Positions 26,606 through 34,762 of a DNA stretch of 64,000 bases are shown piece by piece (position 1 is the stretch's first letter; the number at the start of each line of letters is the position of its first letter). Position numbers and translations under genes: made by a program. Source of the DNA: Paraburkholderia mimosarum LMG 23256 = NBRC 106338 (GTDB taxonomy: Bacteria > Pseudomonadota > Gammaproteobacteria > Burkholderiales > Burkholderiaceae); the NCBI RefSeq assembly GCF_000739815.1, contig NZ_BBJJ01000035.1, positions 1 through 64,000 of the forward strand, read 5' to 3'. The notes under the pieces are model-generated. The model had not been told where the DNA came from. It searched no databases and worked only from the letters and a program-made list of their open reading frames with translations.

Positions 26606-27531
26606 GCCGCAGGACCAAATCCCTCTCCGCAGCCGAACAGGCGCGCCGCCTTGTTTCCCAGGTACTCATACTTGGGCACAAGAAGTCCGACTTGGGTGCG
26701 CACACGCGAGACCTGATCACCTCCCTTGGCACCGCACGGAATTACCAGCAGTGCGTAAAGGATTTTCTCGAATGGCGCCTGGCCGCCGGCGTCGGCGTCG
26801 ATGCCGTAGCCTGCCGGCTCGAAATCGAGAACTACCTTCTAGTCGAAGGGAAGCGCTGGCGCCAAAAGACATTAGACCAACACAGACAGGCGCTGGCGCT
26901 CGTGTTCTGTATCACACTCCCCGTCTTCGACGCAGACATTGAGACCTTTGTCGACGGCCGGGCATACACGCACGCAGAAGTCTGCGCAATCGCCAAACGG
27001 CAGTGCTCACGGCACAGCCTGTCGACACACACCATTTTTTATTCCGGGATGCGCGCGGTCGAGATGTACGAGTTGCGTGAAGTAGACGAACTTGAACGGA
27101 CTGCCGACCGCCCATGGCGAAATGATCTCTTCACGGGCTTCCCTGACGGAGCGCTTTTCAGCACAACCGGAAAGGGCGGACTGATCCGTCTGGTATGGCT
27201 TCCGTCAGATCTCGCCGAAGCAATACGGAAGGTACGGCTTGGCGAACCGCTTGAGGTCATCGACCGGGGAATCAACCGCACCTCCATGTTCGATGTTGGA
27301 GGCGGCCAAAATTTGTCGCAGTCGTTCACAGACGCCAGCAAGCGCGCGCTTGGTTACAGTCTGGGCATTCATGGACTGCGGCATGCCTATGTCCAGCGAC
27401 ACCTCGAAACACTGCTTCGACTGAAATTCGCCGTGATCGACGCCCTGGAGATCGTTTCCCAATATGTCGGACACCTTCGACCTGAGATCAGCCTGGCGTA
27501 TACGCCAAGGAGAAATGGCCATGACGCGTGA
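26602..27531 (+). CDS. tyrosine recombinase/integrase with complete catalytic set
   Basis: A 309-residue XerC/D-like recombinase. The N-terminal core-binding domain (about 35-110) is followed by the catalytic domain with Arg151 (SGMRAVEMYEL), Lys191 (TGKGG), His257 and Arg260 (GIHGLRHAYV), His291 (GHLRPEIS) and nucleophile Tyr300 (LAYTPR). All six are present, so it should be active. The start at 26602 overlaps the winged-helix gene; the next gene starts 11 bp before its end. Likely catalyses integration/excision or dimer resolution of this element. Confidence 0.88.
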   Translation: MSRRTKSLSAAEQARRLVSQVLILGHKKSDLGAHTRDLITSLGTARNYQQCVKDFLEWRLAAGVGVDAVACRLEIENYLLVEGKRWRQKTLDQHRQALALVFCITLPVFDADIETFVDGRAYTHAEVCAIAKRQCSRHSLSTHTIFYSGMRAVEMYELREVDELERTADRPWRNDLFTGFPDGALFSTTGKGGLIRLVWLPSDLAEAIRKVRLGEPLEVIDRGINRTSMFDVGGGQNLSQSFTDASKRALGYSLGIHGLRHAYVQRHLETLLRLKFAVIDALEIVSQYVGHLRPEISLAYTPRRNGHDA

Positions 27532-28477
27532 TCAACGCCGGCCCACGGGTATGCGATCGCGTCCCGCGCGGAATGGAACAGTCACGTACTACGTGCTCAC
27601 CAAGGCCGGAAGACGCATCAGCCTGGGCAAAGACTTCACACTCGCATGTGTGCGCTGGGTTCACCACCGAAAAGATGAGGTCAAACACGACCCTCCCGCT
27701 ACCGCCATTGCATTGCTCGACGCGTTCGTCCTGTGTTCACTTCCACAACCGAACGAGCAGGCTGCAAACTGGCGATCCTTCGAACTCAATACGTTGCGCG
27801 ATTACTTTACCGGGTGCGGGAATCCTGGTTTTGACGCCATCACTGGTGAGAAGTGTTTTCTCAACTGGTGCAAACGTGAGAACCGCGTCCGGATCCCCGA
27901 CGGGCCAATCCGCTTGTTGCGCCGTGTCTGGAAGTTTGCACTGGAACTCGATCTCACCAAACGACCCTGCCCATGGAGCCCCGTCGATCTCCGGCATCTG
28001 CGCGTAACCCTGGAAGCCGTCGACGTCCTCAGCATGTTCGCCACCGGCTCGCTCAGGCAGTTGCTGCTGGAAATACTGGGGAGTGGAGACTCAGACGGGA
28101 CGACGACCGGACAATCCAGCGCCCTGGAGAACGAAGGAAGTCTCGCTGCAGATCTTCTGGTGGCCATTGACCAGGCGACGTCTTCTCTCCGCGCCAGCGG
28201 GAGAGCACAGCTTGTACCGAGAACCGCCAGCATCACTCCCGCCGAATTGTTCACGCTTCTGCAAACACCGGAAGTTGAACTCGCCAGGCCGCCCGGCAGA
28301 CTTTTGCTCGAGCATCGCCGACTTGAACTCAAGAAAGCGCTCAATTCGGATAAGCGCACGGCCTCGAAGAAGCCGGCAACGCGACCGCTGACGGGCGAAC
28401 GCGAATCAGCCGATCCGTCAGCTCCCGTAGAGCAGACTGGACGCGTGAGCAATAACCAGATCGGGGGAGGAGTCTGA
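27521..28477 (+). CDS. integrase-like accessory protein without catalytic domain
   Basis: A 318-residue protein. The first 55 residues (RNGTVTYYVLTKAGRRISLG, KDFTLACVRWVHHRKDE) resemble the arm-type DNA-binding domain of phage/ICE integrases. Residues about 60-150 resemble a SAM-like core-binding domain (LLRRVWKFALELDLTKRPCP). The tyrosine-recombinase catalytic motifs are missing; the C-terminal half is unrecognised with a disordered tail. Start at 27521 has AAGGAG 8 bases upstream and overlaps the recombinase by 11 bp. It looks like a DNA-binding partner of the upstream catalytic recombinase, a split-integrase arrangement. Confidence 0.7.
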   Translation: MTRDQRRPTGMRSRPARNGTVTYYVLTKAGRRISLGKDFTLACVRWVHHRKDEVKHDPPATAIALLDAFVLCSLPQPNEQAANWRSFELNTLRDYFTGCGNPGFDAITGEKCFLNWCKRENRVRIPDGPIRLLRRVWKFALELDLTKRPCPWSPVDLRHLRVTLEAVDVLSMFATGSLRQLLLEILGSGDSDGTTTGQSSALENEGSLAADLLVAIDQATSSLRASGRAQLVPRTASITPAELFTLLQTPEVELARPPGRLLLEHRRLELKKALNSDKRTASKKPATRPLTGERESADPSAPVEQTGRVSNNQIGGGV

Positions 28478-28579
28478 CAGGAGAACCGCTGATTGAACTG
28501 CCGCAGCCCGATAACCCCGTCCATCGCCAGCCGCTCGCGACCCGCAGCCTGCGTCCAGTCCGCGTCGTCGCGACACGCT

Positions 28580-28960
28580 ACCTGTCCCTTTCGAACCTCG
28601 TTTCGCGACTCATCGACTTGGCTTCGAGGACACCCCGACAGCGCGCTCGTTGAGGCCTCGAGAGATTCTCGCCGGCCACGCGGCAGAGGTGCGTCCGAGA
28701 TGCTCCGGCAAGACGGCCGGGTCAGCTGCGGTGAGCTCTGCTTCTGTCGTAATTCCCATTCTCGCAAGAGGTTCGTTCGCGCGTCGTCCAATCCCGTTGA
28801 CCTTCTTCGCCGCCAGCGGCCAGATGCGCGATTCGAGATCGGCATTGAGAGGATCGTGAGGCCGTCCGGATTGTCCAGCTCTGAGCCGATCTGTGCGAGC
28901 AGCTTGTTTGGCGCGATCGCGATGGAACACGTGAGGAGTCGCAGATGGAGCGGTCATACG
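28580..28960 (-). pseudogene. dinB: decayed dinB (DNA polymerase IV) fragment
   Basis: On the minus strand, three frames together spell Y-family polymerase motifs. LTCSIAIAPNKLLAQIGSEL then DNPDGLTIL (about 28935-28850) is followed, after a frameshift, by NADLESRIWPLAAKKVNGIG and MGITTEAELTAAD. A second frameshift leads to KSMSRETRFERDR near 28585. The palm and little-finger pieces are recognisable, but the catalytic N-terminus is missing or unrecognisable. It cannot encode a working polymerase. Confidence 0.8.
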
Positions 28961-29363
28961 CCGGGCCGTTGGCGTGTGTCTGAAACTCTGAAACGGCTCC
29001 CGCTGGATCGGCGCATTCGCCTCATTGGCACCCGCGTTGGCTCACTCGACTGCGCGACCACTGACAATCCCGCCGCGATAGCGGCCGCATCGGACTTGCC
29101 GTTCGACCGCTAACGGCGCCGGATCGAACGTAACATCCCGACTGATTCCGGCTATGAGATCAACACGCCAAAGGCACTCCCCGCCGCGCCGCACCCGCCG
29201 CTTACCGATGTTGAAGGATGAAGTTTGCAGCCGGGCTTGCCTGAAAACTGCATGCGGCTAATATGGAGAATCGACCGGGCGGCACCGAGTCGCACATGAT
29301 GCTGTATCTCGACGAGGTAACTCGAAGCCGGGTTCGGGCGATACTTTTCCAGAGGAGCCTGTA
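28961..29363. other. 400-bp gap with no supported gene
   Basis: Between the dinB remnant and the small gene at 29364. It may contain the unrecognisable remainder of dinB on its left side; nothing else stands out. Confidence 0.45.
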
Positions 29364-29606
29364 ATGAAAAGACGCAAGCGCCATGCCCCGCTTCCCGACG
29401 AGACATCCAGTGAACTCCAGGCACGCCTGCGGCGTTTCGCCCTCGCCACCCGTGAAGAAGCCCTGCGCCCTGTCAATGTTCCATTTCCGGAACACGTCAC
29501 CGTACTTGCAGGCCCGCTGCTCAAGGTCCGCAGGAAACCCGCTGACGCACCCGCTGAATCTGGGCGAAACAGCAATAATGGCCAGGGATCGGATGAAGAC
29601 GAATAG
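29364..29606 (+). CDS. hypothetical small protein (80 aa)
   Basis: Not recognised. A basic start (MKRRKRHAPLPDE), a middle with VNVPFPEHVTVLAGPLLKVR, and a disordered acidic end (NNGQGSDEDE). Supported by a good Shine-Dalgarno (GAGGAG about 6 bases upstream) and by composition that looks coding. No neighbour in tight linkage. Confidence 0.5.
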   Translation: MKRRKRHAPLPDETSSELQARLRRFALATREEALRPVNVPFPEHVTVLAGPLLKVRRKPADAPAESGRNSNNGQGSDEDE

Positions 29607-30499
29607 CGGATCCGAGGACATTTTCCCGTGACTATTCGCTGGGGTACCCTTCCAGCGCAGATTTCTGCCTCCGTGAATAAGCCGATCTCCTTCATGGGCG
29701 ACCCGACGTCGATGATGCATCTCGCATGCGTTAATGAAACCTGCGCGGTCATGTACGGAGCGTTCGACGACGCGCTTTCTCTTGAAGGTAGCCACATCCC
29801 ATGGACGGCGACCTTGCCGCCGCCCCGCCTCCGCGCATGTCACAGGGAATGCAGCCTCGCGACGCTGAGCACTCCCTGAGTCCCCGTGTCAGACGACACG
29901 TTCTTTGCTCCCCACGATTCGACACCTACACGGATGAGCGGGCCTAACGCGCCTGTCCACAATAGTTTTTGTCGCCGTGCCCAGTTCCTCGCCTTCAGTC
30001 CCCGACGCACGAGTTCCTTTGTTCCCGCCGTCCATTCGGGAAGCTGATAAACCTCACGAACGTCATGCATGAAGCTTCCGGTTGCGCCGCGGTGATGCTC
30101 TGTTAGCCGCCGGCGCTCCACATCTCCGGCCACGTGCTGTACCCGGATCATCACCCGGCGCGACTTGCGCTCTGAAAATCTCATGAGAAGCTGAAAGTGT
30201 CACGAACGTCAGTCCCGAGCGCCGTGACAACGCGGCCGACGCGCTCCGCACGCGCGTTTTTGCATCCACCACGGTAAAGCATGCGACATCACGTGCACAA
30301 GCTCACCAACACCTGAATTTGGAGTACGAATCAATGAATTGCATGAGAAAGCTTCTGAAGATTGCCATCGATGAGGCGCATGGGTTCCTTATTGACGTCC
30401 TTGCCCCTCTCATTACTTTCGTCAGATGGCTACGCCGTAACGGCAGGAAGTGAGTTCACCGCATCCCAACTCAACGGCCACGGCCTTCGGAGTCAGCGT
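29607..30499. other. 0.9-kb gap with no convincing gene
   Basis: Open frames exist on both strands (for example minus 29840-30184 and plus 29628-29879), but none has a ribosome-binding site, a domain or a credible protein composition. Probably decayed island DNA. Confidence 0.5.
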
Positions 30500-30787
30500 A
30501 TGAAGATTCGCCGGTTTACCTACAAGCCCAATGGGAAATCCGTGACTCGCGTTTCGAGCAAACGGATGACGCTTTATGTACCCGACGAAGTTCCTGTCGA
30601 GGTTATCCGGCTCTGGCTCGCCCGTCTTACCGTAGAACTGCCTCGACGCCTGTCGACGCTGCGTTACGTCCGACGGCGCGAAACCAGGAGAAAACGCGTC
30701 CCGGTTTGCCGGTTCAAAAGACGTCGCACCCAGCGCAGGCGCGTGCGTGTGCCGGTCCGCTTCTGGCGTCACGAAGCGGCCAGGTAA
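30500..30787 (+). CDS. hypothetical highly basic small protein (95 aa)
   Basis: Not recognised. The first half could be a small beta/alpha domain (MKIRRFTYKPNGKSVTRVSS, then YVPDEVPVEVIRLWLARLTV); the second half is an Arg-rich tail (KRRRTQRRRVRVPV). Such a tail suggests nucleic-acid binding. The ATG at 30500 has GGAG 8 bases upstream. It lies 123 bp before the double AAA+ ATPase gene and could be co-transcribed with it. Confidence 0.5.
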   Translation: MKIRRFTYKPNGKSVTRVSSKRMTLYVPDEVPVEVIRLWLARLTVELPRRLSTLRYVRRRETRRKRVPVCRFKRRRTQRRRVRVPVRFWRHEAAR

Positions 30788-30910
30788 GGCACCCCACTGG
30801 CAGCCCCGCTTCTCGCTGTCGACTTGCGTCGCGAGGAACGGGTCGCATACTGGATCCAGATCACCCGGACGACAATCTTCGCATCATCCCAAACCCGCTC
30901 TCATGAGATC

Positions 30911-33001
30911 ATGATGAAAACCTTACATTTCGCATTACTTACCATATTACGCGTTGCTGTAATTATCGCCTGCCTGGCTTATGTGCATCACGAATGGCAC
31001 GCGCTACTTCACCACGAAACCGTGCATGCTCTTGCTGTTTCGGTCGTGACGCTTGTTGCTGCATCACTGATCTGGGTTCCAAACCGCGACGTGCGTGGCT
31101 GGACATGGACAGCATTCGTCGTGCTTGTTTTCGGCATGACGCTCGCAGCGCTCACATTCACGACATGGAGTCCCGCTGCCATTGCCGCCATCGCGGCCGC
31201 TTCTTTCAAGCTTTGGCGTCTGCACCAGCGCCGTGCGCCTGTCGGGATTATTGTGGAAGGCACGCGCGTGTTCATCCCGCTTGAAATGAAGATCACGTCC
31301 CGGCAGCCTGTACCAGATGTATGTCCTGAAAATCGGGCACCGGCGGCACGCACCAGGCTGGCAGCTTCAGCAAACGAGTTGCCGGCTTTTCAGGAGCTAC
31401 CGGTTGCTCCGACGCCGGCACATCAGCCGGCCCCCAGTCACGAGCCGCGCGCAGTACCGGCTGCCCAGGTAACCACGCCCGGCTGGGATTTCAGCGAGAG
31501 CGTTCGAAAGCCGCGACATGACTTTTCATCTGTCGTCGGCATGCAGGAGACGAAATCGCGCCTGTTCCGCATGGCCCGAGAGATTGTTGAAGGCACGTTA
31601 AATTCACACAGGAACGGCATCCTGCTGTTCGGCGACGGTGGCAACGGCAAAAGTTTTTTCGCCGAAGGGCTGGCGGGCGAACTCGACATGCCCTTTCTCT
31701 CAATCAGCTACGGTGATATCGCGTCGAAGTGGGTCAACGAAACCCCAGCAAAGGTCAAGGCAGTCTTCGCCGAGGCACGACGGATAGGGATCTGTGTGCT
31801 TTTCATTGACGAGATAGACTCCTTTATCAAGCCGCGCGACGGAAACGTTCACTCCATGGATCGTGACTTGACCAATGTGATGCTCACCGAGATCGTTGGA
31901 CTGCGCGGCTCGAAAGTGATCCTCGTCGCAGCAACGAACTTCCTCGGTGGCATTGACTGCGCCGGCACACGCGACGGTCGCTTCGACTTCAAGATCGAGA
32001 TCCCGCCGCCCGACGTTACCGCCCGGATCGCACTTCTCCGGCGCTCGATCACTGCGGAACTGGGCGAGGGTTTCGCCAAGCGTGAACCGATTTCAGCGCT
32101 CGCCCGCCGCTGGGAAGGATTCAGCGCCGCACGGCTTACAGCACTGGGAGGCCAACTGCGCGAGATGCATCGCGACGGAATATTCACGGGCCCGGTGACA
32201 TTCGAAATCGGCATGCAGGCAATGCGCTTGTTGCGGGGGCGCAAGGGACGCCTGCCTGAGGACGTCAAGAAAATTTCCGAAATCATCATGCCCGATACAT
32301 CCCGCGGTGCTTTGCGAAATCTGGCCTACCGCATGAAGGAAATTGAAAATCTTGAGAAGCTCGGCTCGACACTTCCGCGCGGCGTGCTATTTGTTGGGCC
32401 ACCGGGTACGGGGAAGAGTCAGGCATCCCTGTCCCTTGCCAAAGCAGCTAACTTCGCATTCTTAAAGATTACTGGTGCAGATATCGTCGCAGATCCACGT
32501 TCGTGGGACACGCTATACCGCGAAGCCTGTGACATTCGTCCATGTGTTGTGTTTATCGACGAGTTAGATGGAATCCTGGGGGATCGACGACACAGCGGAC
32601 ATGGAATGCTGACCGAAAAGATCCTCGACACACTAGACGGGGCTTCCGGCCTGACACCCGATGTGCTCTTCATTGGGGCTACTAACCATTACGAACGAAT
32701 TGACACGGCCGCAGTACGTAGCGGCCGGTTTGAGGAAAAGATCCTTTTCGACATTCCCACGAACAAGGCGATGTCCGCGTACGTGCGAGCAGTCGTCGCC
32801 AATAAACTGGCTGGCGCATGGAACGTGGAACCGGAAGCCGTTGCCCAGATGATCAGGCTTCTCGGCGGCCGGACTATCGCCGACGCCGACGCGCTCCTGC
32901 GCAAGGCGGTCACCATCGCGGCGGTACGGCGCATGCGCGAACGTACGGCGGATTTCCGGGCCGCCGACGTGATACTCGGGGCGCAATCAATCTTCCTCTG
33001 A
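30911..33001 (+). CDS. membrane-anchored tandem AAA+ ATPase of the island
   Basis: A 696-residue protein. Three hydrophobic segments near the N-terminus (about 7-25, 39-55 and 66-84) are followed by a Pro/Ala-rich linker and two AAA+ modules. D1: Walker A GDGGNGKS (241-248), Walker B VLFIDEID (296-303), GRFD (356). D2: Walker A GPPGTGKS (496-503), Walker B VVFIDELD (546-553), GRFE (605). Both modules look competent. It resembles FtsH/Cdc48-type unfoldases but has no protease domain. Start at 30911 is the first ATG; Shine-Dalgarno is weak, and TTG at 30824 is less likely. It may extract or remodel membrane or DNA-bound complexes of the element; function unknown. Confidence 0.8.
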   Translation: MMKTLHFALLTILRVAVIIACLAYVHHEWHALLHHETVHALAVSVVTLVAASLIWVPNRDVRGWTWTAFVVLVFGMTLAALTFTTWSPAAIAAIAAASFKLWRLHQRRAPVGIIVEGTRVFIPLEMKITSRQPVPDVCPENRAPAARTRLAASANELPAFQELPVAPTPAHQPAPSHEPRAVPAAQVTTPGWDFSESVRKPRHDFSSVVGMQETKSRLFRMAREIVEGTLNSHRNGILLFGDGGNGKSFFAEGLAGELDMPFLSISYGDIASKWVNETPAKVKAVFAEARRIGICVLFIDEIDSFIKPRDGNVHSMDRDLTNVMLTEIVGLRGSKVILVAATNFLGGIDCAGTRDGRFDFKIEIPPPDVTARIALLRRSITAELGEGFAKREPISALARRWEGFSAARLTALGGQLREMHRDGIFTGPVTFEIGMQAMRLLRGRKGRLPEDVKKISEIIMPDTSRGALRNLAYRMKEIENLEKLGSTLPRGVLFVGPPGTGKSQASLSLAKAANFAFLKITGADIVADPRSWDTLYREACDIRPCVVFIDELDGILGDRRHSGHGMLTEKILDTLDGASGLTPDVLFIGATNHYERIDTAAVRSGRFEEKILFDIPTNKAMSAYVRAVVANKLAGAWNVEPEAVAQMIRLLGGRTIADADALLRKAVTIAAVRRMRERTADFRAADVILGAQSIFL

Positions 33002-33031
33002 CGATCCGTAGACCACCTTAATTCTGCCTCT

Positions 33032-33056
33032 GTCGCGACACCAGGTGTGTCGCGAC
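33032..33056 (+). terminator. hairpin after the AAA+ gene
   Basis: Perfect 10-bp arms GTCGCGACAC / GTGTCGCGAC with a 5-base loop, 30 bp past the stop codon. No T-run. Probable transcript end. Confidence 0.55.
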
Positions 33057-33699
33057 GAAGGGCCGACTGCGAGCTGCCGTTGTCCGACCAGTACCTCGAC
33101 CGCCCGTCAAATGCCGGTGGTCGCGCCCGAAGTTTTCGCTACGGCCGACTACCTCTGCTCTTACTATCTTAGAACGCCAGACTCTGATATCTGCCCTCGC
33201 AACTCTGACGTCTCGATCGGCAGCAGCGTTTTGCCGACGCTCACGGCACGGTTCTGTGACGGTGGCTAACTGGCAATCCGCGTGTTCGGAGCTGTTGTCA
33301 TGTTGTCGCGTTGGCTGCACCAGATATCAAGATTTACGCGGCTATAGACTTGCTGCAGCGCCACTTTCATCACCAGATAGTCCTGCAAAGCCCATCGCAA
33401 TAGAGCGCAGCGGCAAGGCTTGGTCTGTCGGGATGCTTTGATACACGTGCAGCAAGAGTTGCCGCTCGGATGCCGGATTCGATCGGAAACGGTAGGCCAT
33501 CCCCTGACGCTGGATCGAAATATCCTGCGGCGTCGCTGAAGACGAAATAACACGCGCTCGCGTGAGGCGCGGATCGCGACTTCCCGACCGCGTAAGTTCC
33601 TTTGATACGGAGTGCTCCCTCGCTCTGCTGCGAAAAAATTCGCGTGCGCGATGGCCTCTTGTGGGTCGAGGAACACGCCAAGCTGCTCCCAGTGCTGCT
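33057..33699. other. 0.64-kb gap at the right end of the island
   Basis: No supported gene. Minus-strand frames over 33340-33680 are open in places, but I could not assign them to a family. This DNA probably consists of fragments left by insertion or deletion. Confidence 0.5.
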
Positions 33700-33880
33700 G
33701 AAGGCCTAGTCGTACGTGGCGACAACCTCGACAACTGGACCCGCATCAATAACTCGATCAAGTACGTGAGCACGTTGATGGGCGGTCTCAAGCTGGGTGC
33801 GCTATATGGCTTCTCAAACAGCTGGAGGTTTCGACAACGATCGCGCCTACAGTCTTGGCGCGTCGTATCAAATAGAAAAT
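33700..33880 (+). pseudogene. fragment of a Gram-negative (OmpC/Burkholderia-type) porin, frameshifted
   Basis: In one frame: DNLDNWTRINNSIKYVSTLM then GGLKLGALYGFSNS; after a frameshift near 33820 the next frame continues AGGFDNDRAYSLGASYQIEN. This is the characteristic ..NNS.KY.S...GG...GALYGFSN.AG.F...RAYS.GASY.. strand region of Burkholderia trimeric porins. Both ends of the gene are missing. It marks chromosomal DNA broken at the right border of the accessory island. Confidence 0.75.
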
Positions 33881-33933
33881 AGACAGGTAGGTCTTTGTCG
33901 GCACAATCTCCGGCGCGGCCCCGAGCATTCAAC

Positions 33934-34761
33934 TCACCCGACCTCAGGAATCTGCACGGCTGCCTCTGGCACAGACTGACTGTTACGTTTCACGCGCCGC
34001 GCCGTGTAATCGACGGCTTTGCCCCCCAGATAAGCGTCCCGCAGCGCGTCCAGTTGCGCAAGTTCGGCCGACGCGCCCTGTGCCACGACGCGTCCCCCTT
34101 CGAGCACATACCCGTAGTGGGCGTAACGCAGCGCCATCGTCGCGTTCTGCTCGGCAAGCAGGAAGCTCACGCCCTCGTCGCGGTTGAGCGCCGCAACGAT
34201 CTCGAAGATCTCCTCCACGACGAGCGGCGCCAGCCCCATCGAAGGCTCGTCGAGCAGGACGAGCGCTGGACGCGCCATCAGCGCCCGGCCGATCGCCACC
34301 ATCTGCTGCTCGCCGCCCGACGTCAAGCCGGCCGGCGTCTGCCGCTTTACCTTCAAACGCGGAAAGATCGCGTAGATCCGCTCGATGTCCGCCCCGATCT
34401 CCGCGCGCCGCGGCCGCCGCGCGAATGCCCCGATCCGCAGGTTCTCCTCGACCGACAGATGCGCGAAACAGCGTCGGCCCTCCAGCACCTGAACGAGCCC
34501 GCGCTCGACCAGTGTCCACGGCTCCACGCGTGTGACATCTGCGCCGCGATAGACGATGCGTCCGCCCGTCAGCTCGCCGCGCTCGGCACGCACGAGGTTC
34601 GAGATCGCCTTGAGCGTGGTCGTCTTGCCCGCACCGTTGCCGCCAAGGAGCGCGACGATCGCGCCTTCCGGCACCGCCAGCGACACCCCGCGCAAGGCGG
34701 GGATGATCTGGCTATAAGTCACGGCGATCTCGTCGACCTGCAGGATCGGGGTGCTCGTCAT
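33934..34761 (-). CDS. LivF-type ABC transporter ATP-binding protein
   Basis: A 275-residue ATPase: Walker A GGNGAGKTT, Q-loop, signature LTSGGEQQMVAIGRAL, Walker B LVLLDEPS, switch His in the LLAEQNA region typical of LivF. It carries about 35 extra C-terminal residues. It powers the importer encoded by the four upstream minus-strand genes. Its ATG at 34761 is one base after the stop of the binding-protein gene. Last gene of the cluster. Confidence 0.9.
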   Translation of the reverse strand: MTSTPILQVDEIAVTYSQIIPALRGVSLAVPEGAIVALLGGNGAGKTTTLKAISNLVRAERGELTGGRIVYRGADVTRVEPWTLVERGLVQVLEGRRCFAHLSVEENLRIGAFARRPRRAEIGADIERIYAIFPRLKVKRQTPAGLTSGGEQQMVAIGRALMARPALVLLDEPSMGLAPLVVEEIFEIVAALNRDEGVSFLLAEQNATMALRYAHYGYVLEGGRVVAQGASAELAQLDALRDAYLGGKAVDYTARRVKRNSQSVPEAAVQIPEVG

Positions 34762-34762
34762 G

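Noticed and set aside
29202-29843. A 213-codon minus-strand frame in the island
   Set aside because: It overlaps a better-supported small plus-strand gene, has no ribosome-binding site and its protein matches no family.
33342-33932. Minus-strand frame as a second porin fragment or transposase
   Set aside because: No stretch aligned convincingly by eye with porin strands or transposase motifs; left as unexplained DNA.
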